A stretch of DNA of 64,000 nucleotides, from contig CANJKZ010000084.1 of NCBI GenBank assembly GCA_947471745.1, forward strand, positions 1,472,501 through 1,536,500, in the 5' to 3' direction. Source of the DNA: Closterium sp. Naga37s-1 (Eukaryota > Streptophyta > Zygnematophyceae > Desmidiales > Closteriaceae). Within the stretch, counting starts at the first letter, position 1; each line of letters opens with the position of its first letter. A program made the translations under genes and the position numbers. Positions 53,160 to 63,131 of this stretch are shown in pieces. A model generated the notes under the pieces. That model was not told the DNA's origin. It saw only the letters and a list, made by a program, of their open reading frames with translations, and ran no database searches.

Positions 53160-54950
53160 TCAAGCAGTAACCAAGTGAGACAAATTGGGCACAAGGCCTA
53201 ACACAATAGAGAAGCGCTGATGATCACCAGGGGGAAGTGCCTTGGTGAATACATCAGCAGTGTTAGCCCTAGTGGCCACGTACGCAAGACGAAGCTGGCC
53301 ACGCTGCTGCAACTCTCGAGCAAGGAAGTATCGCAGAGCGATGTGCTTTGTTTTGTGCTCCAGTCTATGCTCCTGACACAAGGCAACCATGACCTTGTTG
53401 TCTACGTACAGGACTGGAGGCGAACGAGGCTGCTCTCCCAAGTCAGTCAGCAGGTAGGTGAGCCAGCGTAGCTCCTGTGCAGCCATGGCCTCGGCATAGA
53501 TCTCAGCCTCACAACTGGAGCTGAGAACCGAAGACGAGCGGGTAGACCGCCAGGAGACAGAGCCAGAGCCAAGGCTGAAGGTGTAACCCTGTGACGACTG
53601 CTGTGTAGCTGAGTCGTCAACCCAGGAAGCGTCTGCATGACCGGTGGGGACAACTGGACCCCGTCCTCCAAGCACGAGCCCCATGCCCGACGTACTGCAC
53701 AAGTAACGCAGTACCCTCTTCGCAGCATCCCAGTGCACCTTTCGGTGCCTGCCGGGAGCCACGTAGCGAGCCAGGAGGCTGAGAGGGTACGCGAGGTAGG
53801 GTCGAGTGCACGTCATTAGGTACATGAGGCAACCTACAAGCTCTGGGTACGGACCACTCGGCCCTACGGACTCGTCCGAAGGTGGAGCTGAGAGCGAGTG
53901 GCTGGTAGATAGAGGAATGGGCTGTGGCGAGGAGAACTGGAAGCCGAAGCGCTGAAGGACCTGGTGCACCATGTGTGACTGAGTCAGGGTAATGGTGCGC
54001 CGAGCTCTGTCCCGGGTGATCTGCAAGCCAAGATAGCTGCGCAGCTCACCCAGGTCAGTGCAGGTGTGTCTCTTCTACAACCCAAGAGCCGCAAGTGTAG
54101 TCCTCAGCGTGTCGTGCCACTCGCGAGGCACCTAACAGAGACAGTAGACTGGCCGGCGGAGGCTCCACTGGGTACCTGCAGGAAACGACCCAGTGAAGCC
54201 AGGTGGGCGGCGCAGCCAGATCTCCTCGTGCAGGTTGCCCTGCAGAAAAGCTGTGCTGAAGTCCAGAGAGTGCAACTCGTAGTCACGCTGAGCAGCGACG
54301 TGCAGCAACACCCGAAGAGTAGTCATCTTCGGGGTGGGGGAGAAGGTCTGGAAGTACTCAACTCCCTGTCGCTAACTGAAGCCTCGAGCAACGTAACGCG
54401 CCTTGAAGGCAGGTGGAGAACCCGGCGGCCTCTTCACCCTAAAAATCCACATGCCATCGACTATGTTTGCCCCAGGTGGGGGAAACTCGTCGACGTAGGT
54501 GCTTGTGGACTTCCAGGATGCCATCTCGGCATCCATGGCTGCCTGCCACTAAGAGGAGTAAGGACCCGTAATCGCCTCTGCGTAAGAGCGCGGGGTGGGG
54601 ATGTCTGGTGCATCCGGGTCTCCCTCAGGGGCAAGCAGCATGGAAGCGAAACGAGGTACAGCAGCTGCAAGACACTCAAAGTCCTCCTGCCTGTCCTCAA
54701 GGACGTCCGTGCCAAGAGCACACTCACCCCCGACGGACGGAGGAGTGGCAGACGCAGACTCAGCAACAAGAGGAGAGGCGTAGTCTAGACGACAGGCAGC
54801 AGCAAAGTCAAGCAGCTCAGCAACGAGAGCAGACGCACCAGCAGACTCAAAAGAAGGGTCAGCGACAGCAGTGGCGAGGAGACGAGAGATAGTGGGACTG
54901 GCAGCACGAGCGCGGTCAGACTCAAGGTCAGGGACCTCAGGAAGAGAGGA
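53160..54950 (-). pseudogene. RT and RNase H remnant of element I
   Basis: RNase H and RT end form an open frame of 288 residues (53160-54026: MQITRDRARRTITLTQSHMV, HADASWVDDSATQQ, SSSCEAEIYAEAMAAQELRW). At about 54078 the sequence jumps from HTCTDLGELRSYLGL to the ALGF segment, removing about 50 codons that in D and E include the YVDD catalytic box. Upstream are RT pieces with KMTTLRVLLHVAAQRDYELH (54132-54326) and the pre-RT region. Stops at about 54133, 54375 and 54552 add to the damage. It cannot encode an active RT. Confidence 0.85.
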
Positions 54951-54951
54951 C

Positions 54952-55575
54952 TCAGGAGGAGCAGGCAGAGGAACACGCAGTGGAAGAGAGGAAGGACGAA
55001 GGGTCATAGCGTGCGTGCCAGGGATAGGAGGAGGACGCGAACGAGGAAGTAAAGATATCCACACCCTGCCTAACCAGCTCGAGCCAGCGGGGAAGCTCAG
55101 CCGCGTCGCCAAACTCTGCACGCCAGGTGTCGCTCAGACAGGAAAAGCAGCGAGACTGTGTGTGACCAACTGTCCCGCAAGTCTGACCAGCCCGGTCACC
55201 TGTGCGAATGACGTACGGGCAGCGAGCACTACCCCGAGACTCCCCACGCTGAATGTACCACTCACGAAGTTGCTGAGGCGAAAGGGTCTCGCTCGGACGC
55301 CGCTGCAGTTGCGTCAAGCCTCCGCCAGTAACTCCCAACTGAACATCTGCAGAGCGACTGCCACTACTGCCGCCGCCACCACCCCTACTAGTATACCACT
55401 CACGGAGCTGCTGGGGTGTAAGGGCTTCGTGCTGACGCTGCTGCGCCCTCATCTGGCCACCGCGAGAAACTCCCCATTGAACAGCTCCACAGCGACTACT
55501 AGGACGGCCGCCACCACTCCCACTGGTGCCACGACCGCCGTCCCCACTCCCACCGCTACGACGAAGAGAAGTCAT
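54952..55575 (-). CDS. 207-residue gag-derived ORF of element I
   Basis: Starts MTSLRRSGGSGDGG at 55575, where the first five residues resemble the normal gag start (MASLR) and then jump to the Gly-rich region, so the gag core is deleted. The module TPQQLREWYTSRGGGG occurs, then SPQQLREWYIQRGESRG, followed by the zinc finger C-X13-C-X4-H-X4-C (CPYVIRTGDRAGQTCGTVGH...C) and AEFGDAAELPRWLELVRQGV. Directly after this it joins the pre-RT linker and ends, so protease and integrase are absent. The frame is open from start to stop. It could encode a small zinc-finger protein of a non-autonomous element, or be a chance survivor. Confidence 0.6.
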   Translation of the reverse strand: MTSLRRSGGSGDGGRGTSGSGGGRPSSRCGAVQWGVSRGGQMRAQQRQHEALTPQQLREWYTSRGGGGGSSGSRSADVQLGVTGGGLTQLQRRPSETLSPQQLREWYIQRGESRGSARCPYVIRTGDRAGQTCGTVGHTQSRCFSCLSDTWRAEFGDAAELPRWLELVRQGVDIFTSSFASSSYPWHARYDPSSFLSSTACSSACSS

Positions 55576-55579
55576 AGCA

Positions 55580-57137
55580 GGCAAGCCAGGCGACGTGCGG
55601 GGCGGCAGGGGCTGCGAGAGGGATGGCAGTAGTGGCAGCAGTCGCAGCAGTAGCAGCAGTAGCAGTAGCAAGAGTAGCAGTAGCAGTAGCAGCAGTAGCA
55701 GTAGCAGTAGTAGCAGGGGCAAAGAGGCCAATGGGCCGAGGGGCCGAGGTAGAAGGGGCCAAGGGGCCAAGGGGCCAAGGGGCCGAGGGGCCTAGGGGTC
55801 GAGGGGCCGAGGGGCCAAACACGAAGGGGCCGAGGGGCCGAGGTAGAAGGGGCCGAGGGGCCGAGTAGCCTAGGGGCCGAGGGGCCAAGGGGCCAAGGGG
55901 CCGAGGGGCCGAGGAGCCAAAGACGAGGGGGGGGCTAGGGGCCGAGGGGCCAAGGGGGCGAGGGGCCTGGGGCCTAGGGGCCGAGGGGCCAAACACGAGG
56001 GGGGGGGAGCCGAGGGGCCGAGGGGCCAAGGGGCCGAGGGGCCAAGGGGCCGAGGGGCCTAGGGGCCGAGGGGCCAAACACGAAGGGGGGGGGGGGGGGG
56101 GGGGGGGGGCGAGGGGCCGAGGCTAGGGGCCGAGGGGCCTGGGGTCAAGGGGCCTGGGGGCCGAGGGGCCAGAGGGGGCCCGAGGGGCCTAGGGGCCGAG
56201 GGGCCAAACACGAAAGGGGGGGGCGCCGAGGGGCCGAGGCAAGGGGCCGAGGGGCCTGGGGCCTAGGGGCCGAGGGGCCAAACACGAAGGGGGGGGGCCG
56301 AGGGGCCGAGGGGCCAAGGGGCCGAGGGGCCTGGGGCCTAGGGGCCAAGGGGCCGAGGCTAGGGGCGGCGGGGCGACGTGTCGCGAGGGGGGCCGCGGGG
56401 CCGAGGCTAGGGGCGACGGGGCCGCGACTAGGGGCGATGGGGCGACGGGTCGCGAGGGGCCGCGGCTAGGGGTGACGGGGCCGAGGGGCCGCAGCTAGGG
56501 GCGACGGGGTGACGGGGCGACGGGTCGCGAGGGGCCACGGCTAGGGGCGACGGGGCCGAGGGGCCACAGCTAGGGGCAACGGGGCGACGGGTCGCGCGGG
56601 GCCGCGGCTAGGGGCGTCGGGGCGACGGGGCGACGGGTCGCGAGGGGCCGCGGCTAGGGGCGACGGGGCCGAGGGGTCGAGGCGAGGGGCGACGTATCGC
56701 TAGGGGCTACGGGGCCGAGGCTAGGGGCGACGGGGCCGCGACTAGGGGCGACGGGGCGAAGGGTCGCGGCTAGGGGCGACGGGGGCCGAGGGGCCGCGGC
56801 TAGGGGCGACGGGGCCGAGGGGCCGCGGCTAGGGGCGCTGGTCGCAAGGGGCCACGGGGCCGAGGCTAGGGGCGACGGGGCCGCGGGGCCAAGGCTAGGG
56901 GCGCCGGGTCGCAGCTAGGGGCGACGGGGCGACGGGGGCCGAGGGGTCGCGGCTAGGGGCGACGGGGCCGAGGGGCCGCGGCTAGGGGCGACGGGGCCAA
57001 GGGGCCGAGTCTAGGGGCGACGGGGCCAAGCTAGGAGCGGCAACGGGTCGGGGCCTAGGGGGGGCCTATGGGTCGCGAGGGTGGCTAGCAGGGAGGTGGT
57101 GGGCAAAAATAATAAAAAACGGTCCTAGAAGGGACCT
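55580..57137 (-). repeat. Satellite leader of element I
   Basis: Two zones: GGGGCCGAGGGGCCAAACACGAAGG-like units with G runs (55725-56350, one G run near 56086-56109), and GGCTAGGGGCGACGGGGCCG/ACGGGTCGCGAGGGGCCGCGG units (56350-57060). A GCAGTAGCAGTAGCAG tract (55620-55715) lies next to the ORF. No gene. Confidence 0.9.
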
Positions 57138-57149
57138 GCTCTGAAACCA
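57138..57149 (-). promoter_or_regulatory. Primer-binding site of element I
   Basis: Minus strand TGGTTTCAGAGC, identical to that of element C. Confidence 0.75.
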
Positions 57150-57282
57150 TGTCAGAAAGAATGAACGAGAATGAATGAACTATGAAAGAGTTGGGTACAA
57201 GTACTAACCCTAATTGGGTTGTACCCCTTATGGGCTACCCCACTATAGCCTACACAAATGTAAGCACTATAATGTTCTGACA
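57150..57282 (-). repeat. 5' LTR of element I (133 bp)
   Basis: TGTCAGAAAGAATG...AATGTTCTGACA. H's LTR resumes at 57283. Confidence 0.9.
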
Positions 57283-57561
57283 AAATACAGTGCGACAGCA
57301 AGGACACATAACTAACTCGATACTGAGCAGTTACCTGTATCGAACCGCAACAGCAAAAACAGTTAAAGTAGAACTTTTCATATTCCTTTGTAATAATATA
57401 AAAGCCTTGTATTTCTCTACTATTATCAACTTATCTTGTTCTCACATACCAGTGCAAGGTGGTTCAAGTACATCTTTATTAAAACGCTTCCGCAAGCAAC
57501 ATTCCTACTTCAACAAGATCTTAGCCTTGAAAGATCCTAAGGGCTATTTCTCAGCCCAACA
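57283..57561 (+). repeat. 3' LTR of element H, right piece
   Basis: AAATACAGTGCGACAGC...TCAGCCCAACA, matching the last part of the 5' LTR except for a short deletion near 57332 and scattered changes. Followed by CTATG. Confidence 0.92.
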
Positions 57562-57566
57562 CTATG

Positions 57567-57697
57567 CTATGGACGTATTTAAAAAAGGTGTATTCGAATG
57601 CCTTATTGATGTGGATGCTTGCTCATTTTCTTTTAAACTCAATACCGTAGGTCCGTGGATGCGAATATTCGGCGATATAGGTGCTGGAAAGGCATAG
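57567..57697 (+). other. AT-rich flank with a 42-codon open frame, not recognised
   Basis: Original flanking DNA to the right of H. From ATG 57569 a frame MDVFKKGVFECLIDVDACSF continues to FGDIGAGKA and a TAG at 57695. In the uninterrupted site before H inserted, the frame would extend about 15 codons to the left. Base composition differs from the GC-rich surroundings. No family is recognised; it may be chance or an exon fragment. Confidence 0.3.
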
Positions 57698-57827
57698 TGT
57701 CAAACTTAGATGCTGTAGTCTATCTAGGCTGTAGTGGGGTAGTTCATATAGGGTACAACACTTTAGGTTTCCTACTTGTACCCACCTGCTTGCTAGTTCA
57801 GTCACTCATTCGTTTAGGATTCTAACA
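57698..57827 (+). repeat. 5' LTR of element J (130 bp)
   Basis: TGTCAAACTTAGATGCTGTAG...TTAGGATTCTAACA. It is the reverse orientation of the LTR type seen in D (GGCTGTAGTGGGGTAGTTCA, GGGTACAACAC). Confidence 0.88.
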
Positions 57828-57843
57828 TGGTATTCTGAGCAAG
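57828..57843 (+). promoter_or_regulatory. Primer-binding site of element J
   Basis: TGGTATTCTGAGCAAG directly after the LTR; similar to TGGTATCAGAGC with an extra T. Confidence 0.6.
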
Positions 57844-58755
57844 CTCCCTAGTGGGAACGTTTTTTTAGGGCCCACCACGAATTTTTCCTGCCCTACCCGA
57901 AGCGTGCCTCGCGCCCTGCCCTAGTACGGCTCGTCGTGGCCCTGCCTTCGCTGGCCCGTCACGGCCCTGCCTTAGCCGCCCGTCGCTGGCCCGTCCCGGC
58001 CCGTCGCCGCCCGTCGCTGGCCCGTCGCCACGCGTCGCGGCCATGCCTTAGCCGCCCACTGCGGCCCTGTCCTGCCTTTCGCAGCCCGTCGCTGGCCAGT
58101 CCCGGCCCGACCCGGCCCGTCCCGGCCCGTCGCCGCCCGTCGCTGGCCCATCCCAGTCGCGGCCCTGCCTTCGCCGCCCGTCGCGGCCTCTGCCCTGCAG
58201 CCGCCCTGTCGCGGCCTCTGCCATGCAGCCGCCCTGTCGCGGCCCTGCACTGCTGCCGCCCCAGTCGCGGCCCTGCCCTGCAGCCGCCCCTGTCGCGGCC
58301 CTGTCCTGCTGCCGCCCCAGTCGCGGCCCTGCCTTAGCCGCCCGTTGCGGCCCTGCCCTACTGCCGCCCCAGTCGTGGCCTCTGCCCTGCAGCCGCCCTG
58401 TCGCGGCCCTACCCTACTGCCGCCCCAGTCGCGGCTCTTCCCTGCAGCCGCCCCTATCGCGGCCCTGCCCTGCTGCCGCCCCGGTCGCGGCCCTGACCTA
58501 AACCGCCAGCTGCGGCCCTGCCTTGCACCTGCCCCTGGTAAGCACCCGCGCCGCCCTGCCGCGCCGCGCCGCCTGCTGCCGCGCCGCGCCGCCAGGAACC
58601 GAGCCGCGCCGCCCTGCCGAGCCGCGCCGCCCAGCCGAGCCGCGCCGCACTACCGAGCCGCGCCGCCCTGCCGAGCCGCGCTGCCCTTCTCCTTGCACTG
58701 CTTCTGCTGCCACTGCTGCTACTGCTGCTACTGCTGCTACTGCTGCTACTGCTAC
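57844..58755 (+). repeat. GC-rich satellite leader of element J
   Basis: GTCGCGGCCCTGCCCTGCTGCC, GCCCCA-type units (about 27 bp) from 57900 to 58510, then GCCGAGCCGCGCCGCCCTGCC units, then a CTGCTACTGCTGCTACTG run ending at the gag start. Confidence 0.9.
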
Positions 58756-59227
58756 TATGGCTAGCCCTACTGTTCTCACCTTTGATGCTGAGGGGCGTGC
58801 AGTTGACTTTGACGTGTGGATTGACGACCTGCAGCTCTTTCTTCAGTGTGACTCTAGGGATGGGGTATCCCTGTTTGATCACACGTCCGGTGTCTCTAAT
58901 GCACCTGCTGCCACTGCTGACAGTACGGTTCGCTCGAAGTGGACCACTCGTGACGCTGTTGCTCGCTTTGCTGTTCGTAGTCACCTGCCGTACCTTTTCC
59001 CTGACCTTGCCGCCTTTGCCACAGTCGCTCACCTCATTACCCACCTCCGCACTAGTGACGCCCGCTACCGCGCTGCGCTTCCCACTGAGTTCTTTGCCAA
59101 GAACCCCCCCCCCATGTACATCACCCTTTACTACCTAGTCACCCGCCTCCCTGACTCCCTTGCTTCAGTCAGGGACCACTTTCTCTCCCTTTGCCCCACC
59201 GAGCTAGAGGGACCGTCGACCTGCTAG
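58756..59227 (+). pseudogene. N-terminal gag of element J
   Basis: Starts MASPTVLTFDAEGRAVDFDV at 58756, aligned with D's gag. An in-frame deletion of about 27 codons fuses VRSHLP to YLFPDLAAF (compare D: NHLPSTERAH...RLMLPYLFPD). The frame ends at ELEGPSTC because a few extra bases near 59205 shift it; the gag continues in the next frame from 59191. Confidence 0.85.
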
Positions 59228-62200
59228 AGGGGCGCCTCACTGCAGCTGAGAAGAGTATCGTTGCTGTAGGTGCTTCTCGCGGCAACCCTCACGCCCCTTT
59301 CTTTGAGGGGTGTTCCCCTGTCCCCCTTCTCCCCTCTGTTGCTTCTGCTGCTGCTGTCGACCTCGTTGGCACTGAGGAGGTCGGGGCTGCGTCTGCTCCT
59401 AGTGGGAGGTGCTGCACCAGCAGGGGCAAGGGGGGCAAGGGTGGTGGAGGGGACGGTGGGGGCGGCGGTGGTGGCGGTGGAGGAGGCGGAGGGGGTGGCA
59501 GTGGAGGTGGGGGTGGTGGCGGGAGTGGATGCTTCGGTGGCGGCGGTGGGGGTGGTGGAGGCAGCGGCAGCGGCTGTGGAGGCAGCGGCAGTGGTGGTGG
59601 AGGCGGCGGCGGCGGTGGTGCTGGTCGAGGTGCAGCCGCACAGCGTGGAGGCGTTGGTGGTAGCCAGCGCCAGCAGCAGCCGCGTTCCCGTGAGACCCCG
59701 TCGGCCCAGCAGCTTCGTGAGTGGTACGCTGGGCGTGGGAGGTCTGGGGGTGTTGGTCCCTGCACTTTCGTTCTTCGCACCGGCGGGCGTCGTGGGGAGA
59801 CGTGCGGGCTGCCACACACTGCGCAGCGCTGCTTCGGTCGCCTGATTGACGCCTGGCGCGCCCAGTTTCGTGACGCTGTTGAGCTCCCTCGCTGGGGTGA
59901 TCTGCTTAGGCAGAATGTTGCTATCTTTGATCTTGATTTCGATGCTATCCTCGCTGCCATGTATGCTGTGTCTGATAGTGCTGAGGGTGACTGTTACCTG
60001 AGTGTTCCGCCCGACCCGGGCATTGAGGCTGCTGCTCTAGGTGCTAGTGCGTCTGTTGCTCCAGGTACTGGTGAGTCTGTTGCTCCAGGTGCTGGTGAGT
60101 CTGCTATCTCTGGTACTGCACCTACTCAGGCCTTGCACACTTTCACACTTGACTCTGGTGCTTCGTGCTCTTTCTTTCGCGACAACACCACACTCATGCC
60201 GCTCAGTCGGCCTGACGCAGTCTCCCTGGCTGACCCCTGTGGGGGACCAGTCCTTGCGCACTCTTCCACGGTTCTACCGTGTCCTGCGGCCCCGTCGGGC
60301 TTGCTATCGGGACTCCACCTCCCCTCGTTCTCTATGAACTTGGTGAGTGGAGCTGACCTCCAGGACGCGTGGCTTGACCAGTTCACCCCTGGAGGTCAGC
60401 GTGTGACCCACTGCACTTGCTCTCGGACAGGCCGCCACCTGGCCACGTTCACCCGTCGGCCTGGGTCGAGTCTGTACACACTGACTACTGCGTCTCCTCC
60501 GGTTACTGCGTCTGGTCAGGTAGCCGCGTCTGGTCAGGTGTTTTCTACCGCGTCCAGGTCTAGTTCAGTGTGTGCCCCCTGCTCGTGTCGTCCTCTGTCA
60601 CACGAGACTCTCCTTTGGCACCACCGCCTTGGTCACCCCTCCATGCTTCGTCTTCGAGGTATGGCCTCCCGTACCCTTGTCTTTGGTCTCCCCCGGTCCC
60701 TCCCTCCCTTTCCTCCGGGGCCTGCCCCTGCCTGTGTTCCTTGTGTCGAGGGCCGGCAGCGCGCCGCTCCTCACTCCTCCGAGTTCCCTCCGACAGAGGC
60801 TCCCATGCAGACTCTTCACATGGACGTGTGGGGCCCAGCCCGCGTCCGTGGACAGGGTCACGAGCGTTACTTCCTGCTGGTCGTAGACGACTACTCGCGT
60901 TACACCACAGTCTTCCCCTTGCGCAGCAAGGGTGAGGTCACTGAGGTGTTGATCGACTGGATCCGCGGTGCCCGTCGCCAGCTCAGCGAGCGTTTCGGCT
61001 CAGACCTTCCTGTTCTGCGTCTGCACTCCGACAGAGGTGGTGAGTTTTCCTCCGACCTTCTGAGGGCCTTCTGTCGTGCGGAGGGCATCCGTCAGACGTT
61101 CACGCTTCCGGCCTCCCCACAGCAAAATGGGATTGCTGAGCGCCGCATTGGCATGGTCATGGACGTCGCTCGTATGTCCATGATCCATGCGGCTGCTCCC
61201 CATTTTCTGTGGCCATTCGCGGTTCAGTACGCTGTGCATCAGATCAACCTTCAGCCTCATGTCTCCTTGCCGGAGACCACACCTACTCTGCGGTGGACGG
61301 GGAAGGTTGGCGATGCGTCTGTGTTCTGTGTCCGGGGATCTCGAGCTTTTGTCCGCGATACTTCAGCGGACAAGCTGTCCTCTCGTGCTGTTCCCTACGT
61401 CTTCCTTGGCTTCCCCCCTAACGCGCCCGGGTGGCAGTTCTACCACCCCACCTCGCGTCGTGTTCTGTCCTCCCAGGACGTCACGTTTGATGAGTCGGTG
61501 TCTTACTACCGTCTCTTTCCCTACCGCACTGCCTCTTCTCCCCCCCCGCCACTCTTCCTTGCACCAGGTACTCCTCCGGTAGACCCCCTCCCCCCTCAGG
61601 GTCCTGCCCCCTCAGGTGTGTCCCAGGTAGACCCTGTCGAGGTAGCTGTCGACTCAGGTGCTGCTAGGGGTGCTGAGCCTGCGGGTGCGGGGACTGGGGG
61701 TGTTGGGCCTGGGGTTGCTGTGTCTGAGGGTGCGGAGCCAGGGGGTGCTGAGCCTGAGCGTGTGGAGCCTGGGGGTGCTGAGCCTAGGGGTGCTGAGTCT
61801 GGGAGTGTTGAGCCTAGGGGTGCTGAGCCTGCGCGTGCTGAGTCTGGAGGTCCTCCGGGTGTCCCGTCGCGGCGGGAGCCCCTCTCTCCGCAGCAGCTTC
61901 GTGAGTGGTACACTCTGCGTTGTCGCCGTGCTGCTGGTGCTGGAGCTACTGGAGGTTTTTCTAGGTCTGCTGGAGGTGCGTCTGGAGCTGGAGCTGCTGG
62001 AGGTGCTGTTGGTGCTGGAGCTGCTGGAGGTGCTGCTGGAGCTGGAGCTGCTGGAGGTACTGCTGGTGCTGGAGCTGCTAGAGGTACTAGTGCTGGAGGT
62101 ACTGGTGCTGGAGGTACTGGTGCTGGAGGTACTGGTGCTGTTGGAGCTGCTGGAGGTGCTGGAGCAGCTGGTCCCGGAGGTGCTCGTACTAGAGGTACTG

Positions 62201-63131
62201 GAGCTGATGGGGCTGGTGGTGCTTCAGGAGTTGGAGCTGCAGGTGCTGGAGCTGTTGCTACTTGAGGTGCTGCTGGAGCTGGAGCTGTTGGAGTTACTAG
62301 AGCTGGTGGTGCTGCGGGAGTTGTAGTTGGAGACCCTGGAGCTGAGGGTACTGGTGCTGTCTCTACTGTTTCTGGAGGCGCTGCGCGGCTGCGGCCGTAC
62401 TACGTTCCGCTCCTTCAGCATGTTCTTGGTCCTCCTCCTCCTTTACTGAGTCCACCGCCTGTCCAGTCACAGTCGCAGTTACAGCCGGCCTCTCCACTGC
62501 CTGGTCCTTCTCCTTACTCTGGACCGACTAGAGGCCTTACGGAGCGTCGTGAGCCTGCGTCACGTCCTGCGTCACCTGAGTCTCGTTCTGAGTCGTCTGT
62601 CCGCGCTGTTCGCACTGGTAGTCGTGTTCTGAGTCAGCGTCCTCCTCCTGTCCCCGGCACTCACTCTATGACACTGCGTCCGTCCACTGCTCCACAGCAT
62701 GTCCCTCTGCCGTCTCCTCCTGCGTCCTCTCTTCCTGACGGTCCGGACCCAGAGTCTGACTCCCTTCATGCTGCTAGTCCTACTATCACGCGCTTTCTGG
62801 CCACTGCTGTCACTGACCCTTTGTTTGAGTCCACTGCTGCGTCTGCTCTCGTTGCTGAGCTTGTTGACTTTGCTGCAGCATGTCGCCTAGACTACGCCAC
62901 TAGTCTTGTTGCTGAATCTGCGTCTGCGTCTGTCTGTCCTCCGTCCGTCGGGGGTGAGTGTGCTCTTGGCACGGACGTTCTTGAGGACAGACAGGAGGAG
63001 TTTGAGTGTTTGCCGCTGCTGTACCTCATCTCGTGTCCATGCTGCTTGCCCCTGAGGGAGACCCGGATGCACCAGACATCCCGACCCCGCGCTCTTACGC
63101 AGAGGCGATAGAGGGTCCCTACTCCTCTCAG
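59191..63131 (+). pseudogene. Gag end, protease, integrase and linker of element J
   Basis: Long frame of 1024 residues (59191-62265), then a TGA (62263) in the linker after which the same frame stays open to about 63015. Features: poly-Gly block, SAQQLREWYAGRGRSGG, zinc finger C-X13-C-X3-H-X4-C (CTFVLRTGGRRGETCGLPH...C), protease LDSGASCSFF, GAG-pre-integrase HETLLWHHRLGHPSMLRL, integrase DDE intact (LHMDVWGPARVRG; LHSDRGGEFSSD; NGIAERRIGM), then SPQQLREWYTLRCRRAAG and GAAGGAVGAGAAGG-type linker repeats, TERREPASRPASP. A small deletion near 63015 shifts the pre-RT region. Everything past SYAEAIEGPYSSQ is missing. Confidence 0.88.

Larger units (their letters stand above)
52847..57282 (-). 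mobile_element. Element I: internally deleted lineage 1 copia in H's LTR
   Basis: 5' LTR 57150-57282, primer-binding site 57138-57149, satellite leader, a short gag-derived ORF fused to pre-RT sequence, RT/RNase H remnants, conserved 3' block and a 3' LTR lacking its outer ~50 bases (52847-52932). The outer deletion also removed about 27 bases of H's LTR at the left junction, so only the right target flank remains. Confidence 0.9.
47106..57561 (+). mobile_element. Element H: lineage 2 copia, TSD CTATG, 3' LTR split by I
   Basis: 5' LTR 47106-47550, primer-binding site 47551, gag-pol 47609-52742, and a 3' LTR in two pieces (52721-52846 and 57283-57561) around element I. The target duplication CTATG is perfect at 47101-47105 and 57562-57566. 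Confidence 0.93.
57698..63131 (+). mobile_element. Element J: lineage 1 copia, truncated before RT
   Basis: 5' LTR 57698-57827, primer-binding site, leader, gag, protease, integrase and linker on the + strand. At 63131-63133 it breaks off in the pre-RT region and joins minus-strand element K. No RT, RNase H or 3' LTR in the window. Confidence 0.9.

Noticed and set aside
55576-55770. Leucine-run N-terminal extension of the ORF of element I
   Set aside because: The Leu run is a CAG/TAG-type repeat of the leader read on the minus strand; the Met at 55575 matches the gag start position of relatives.
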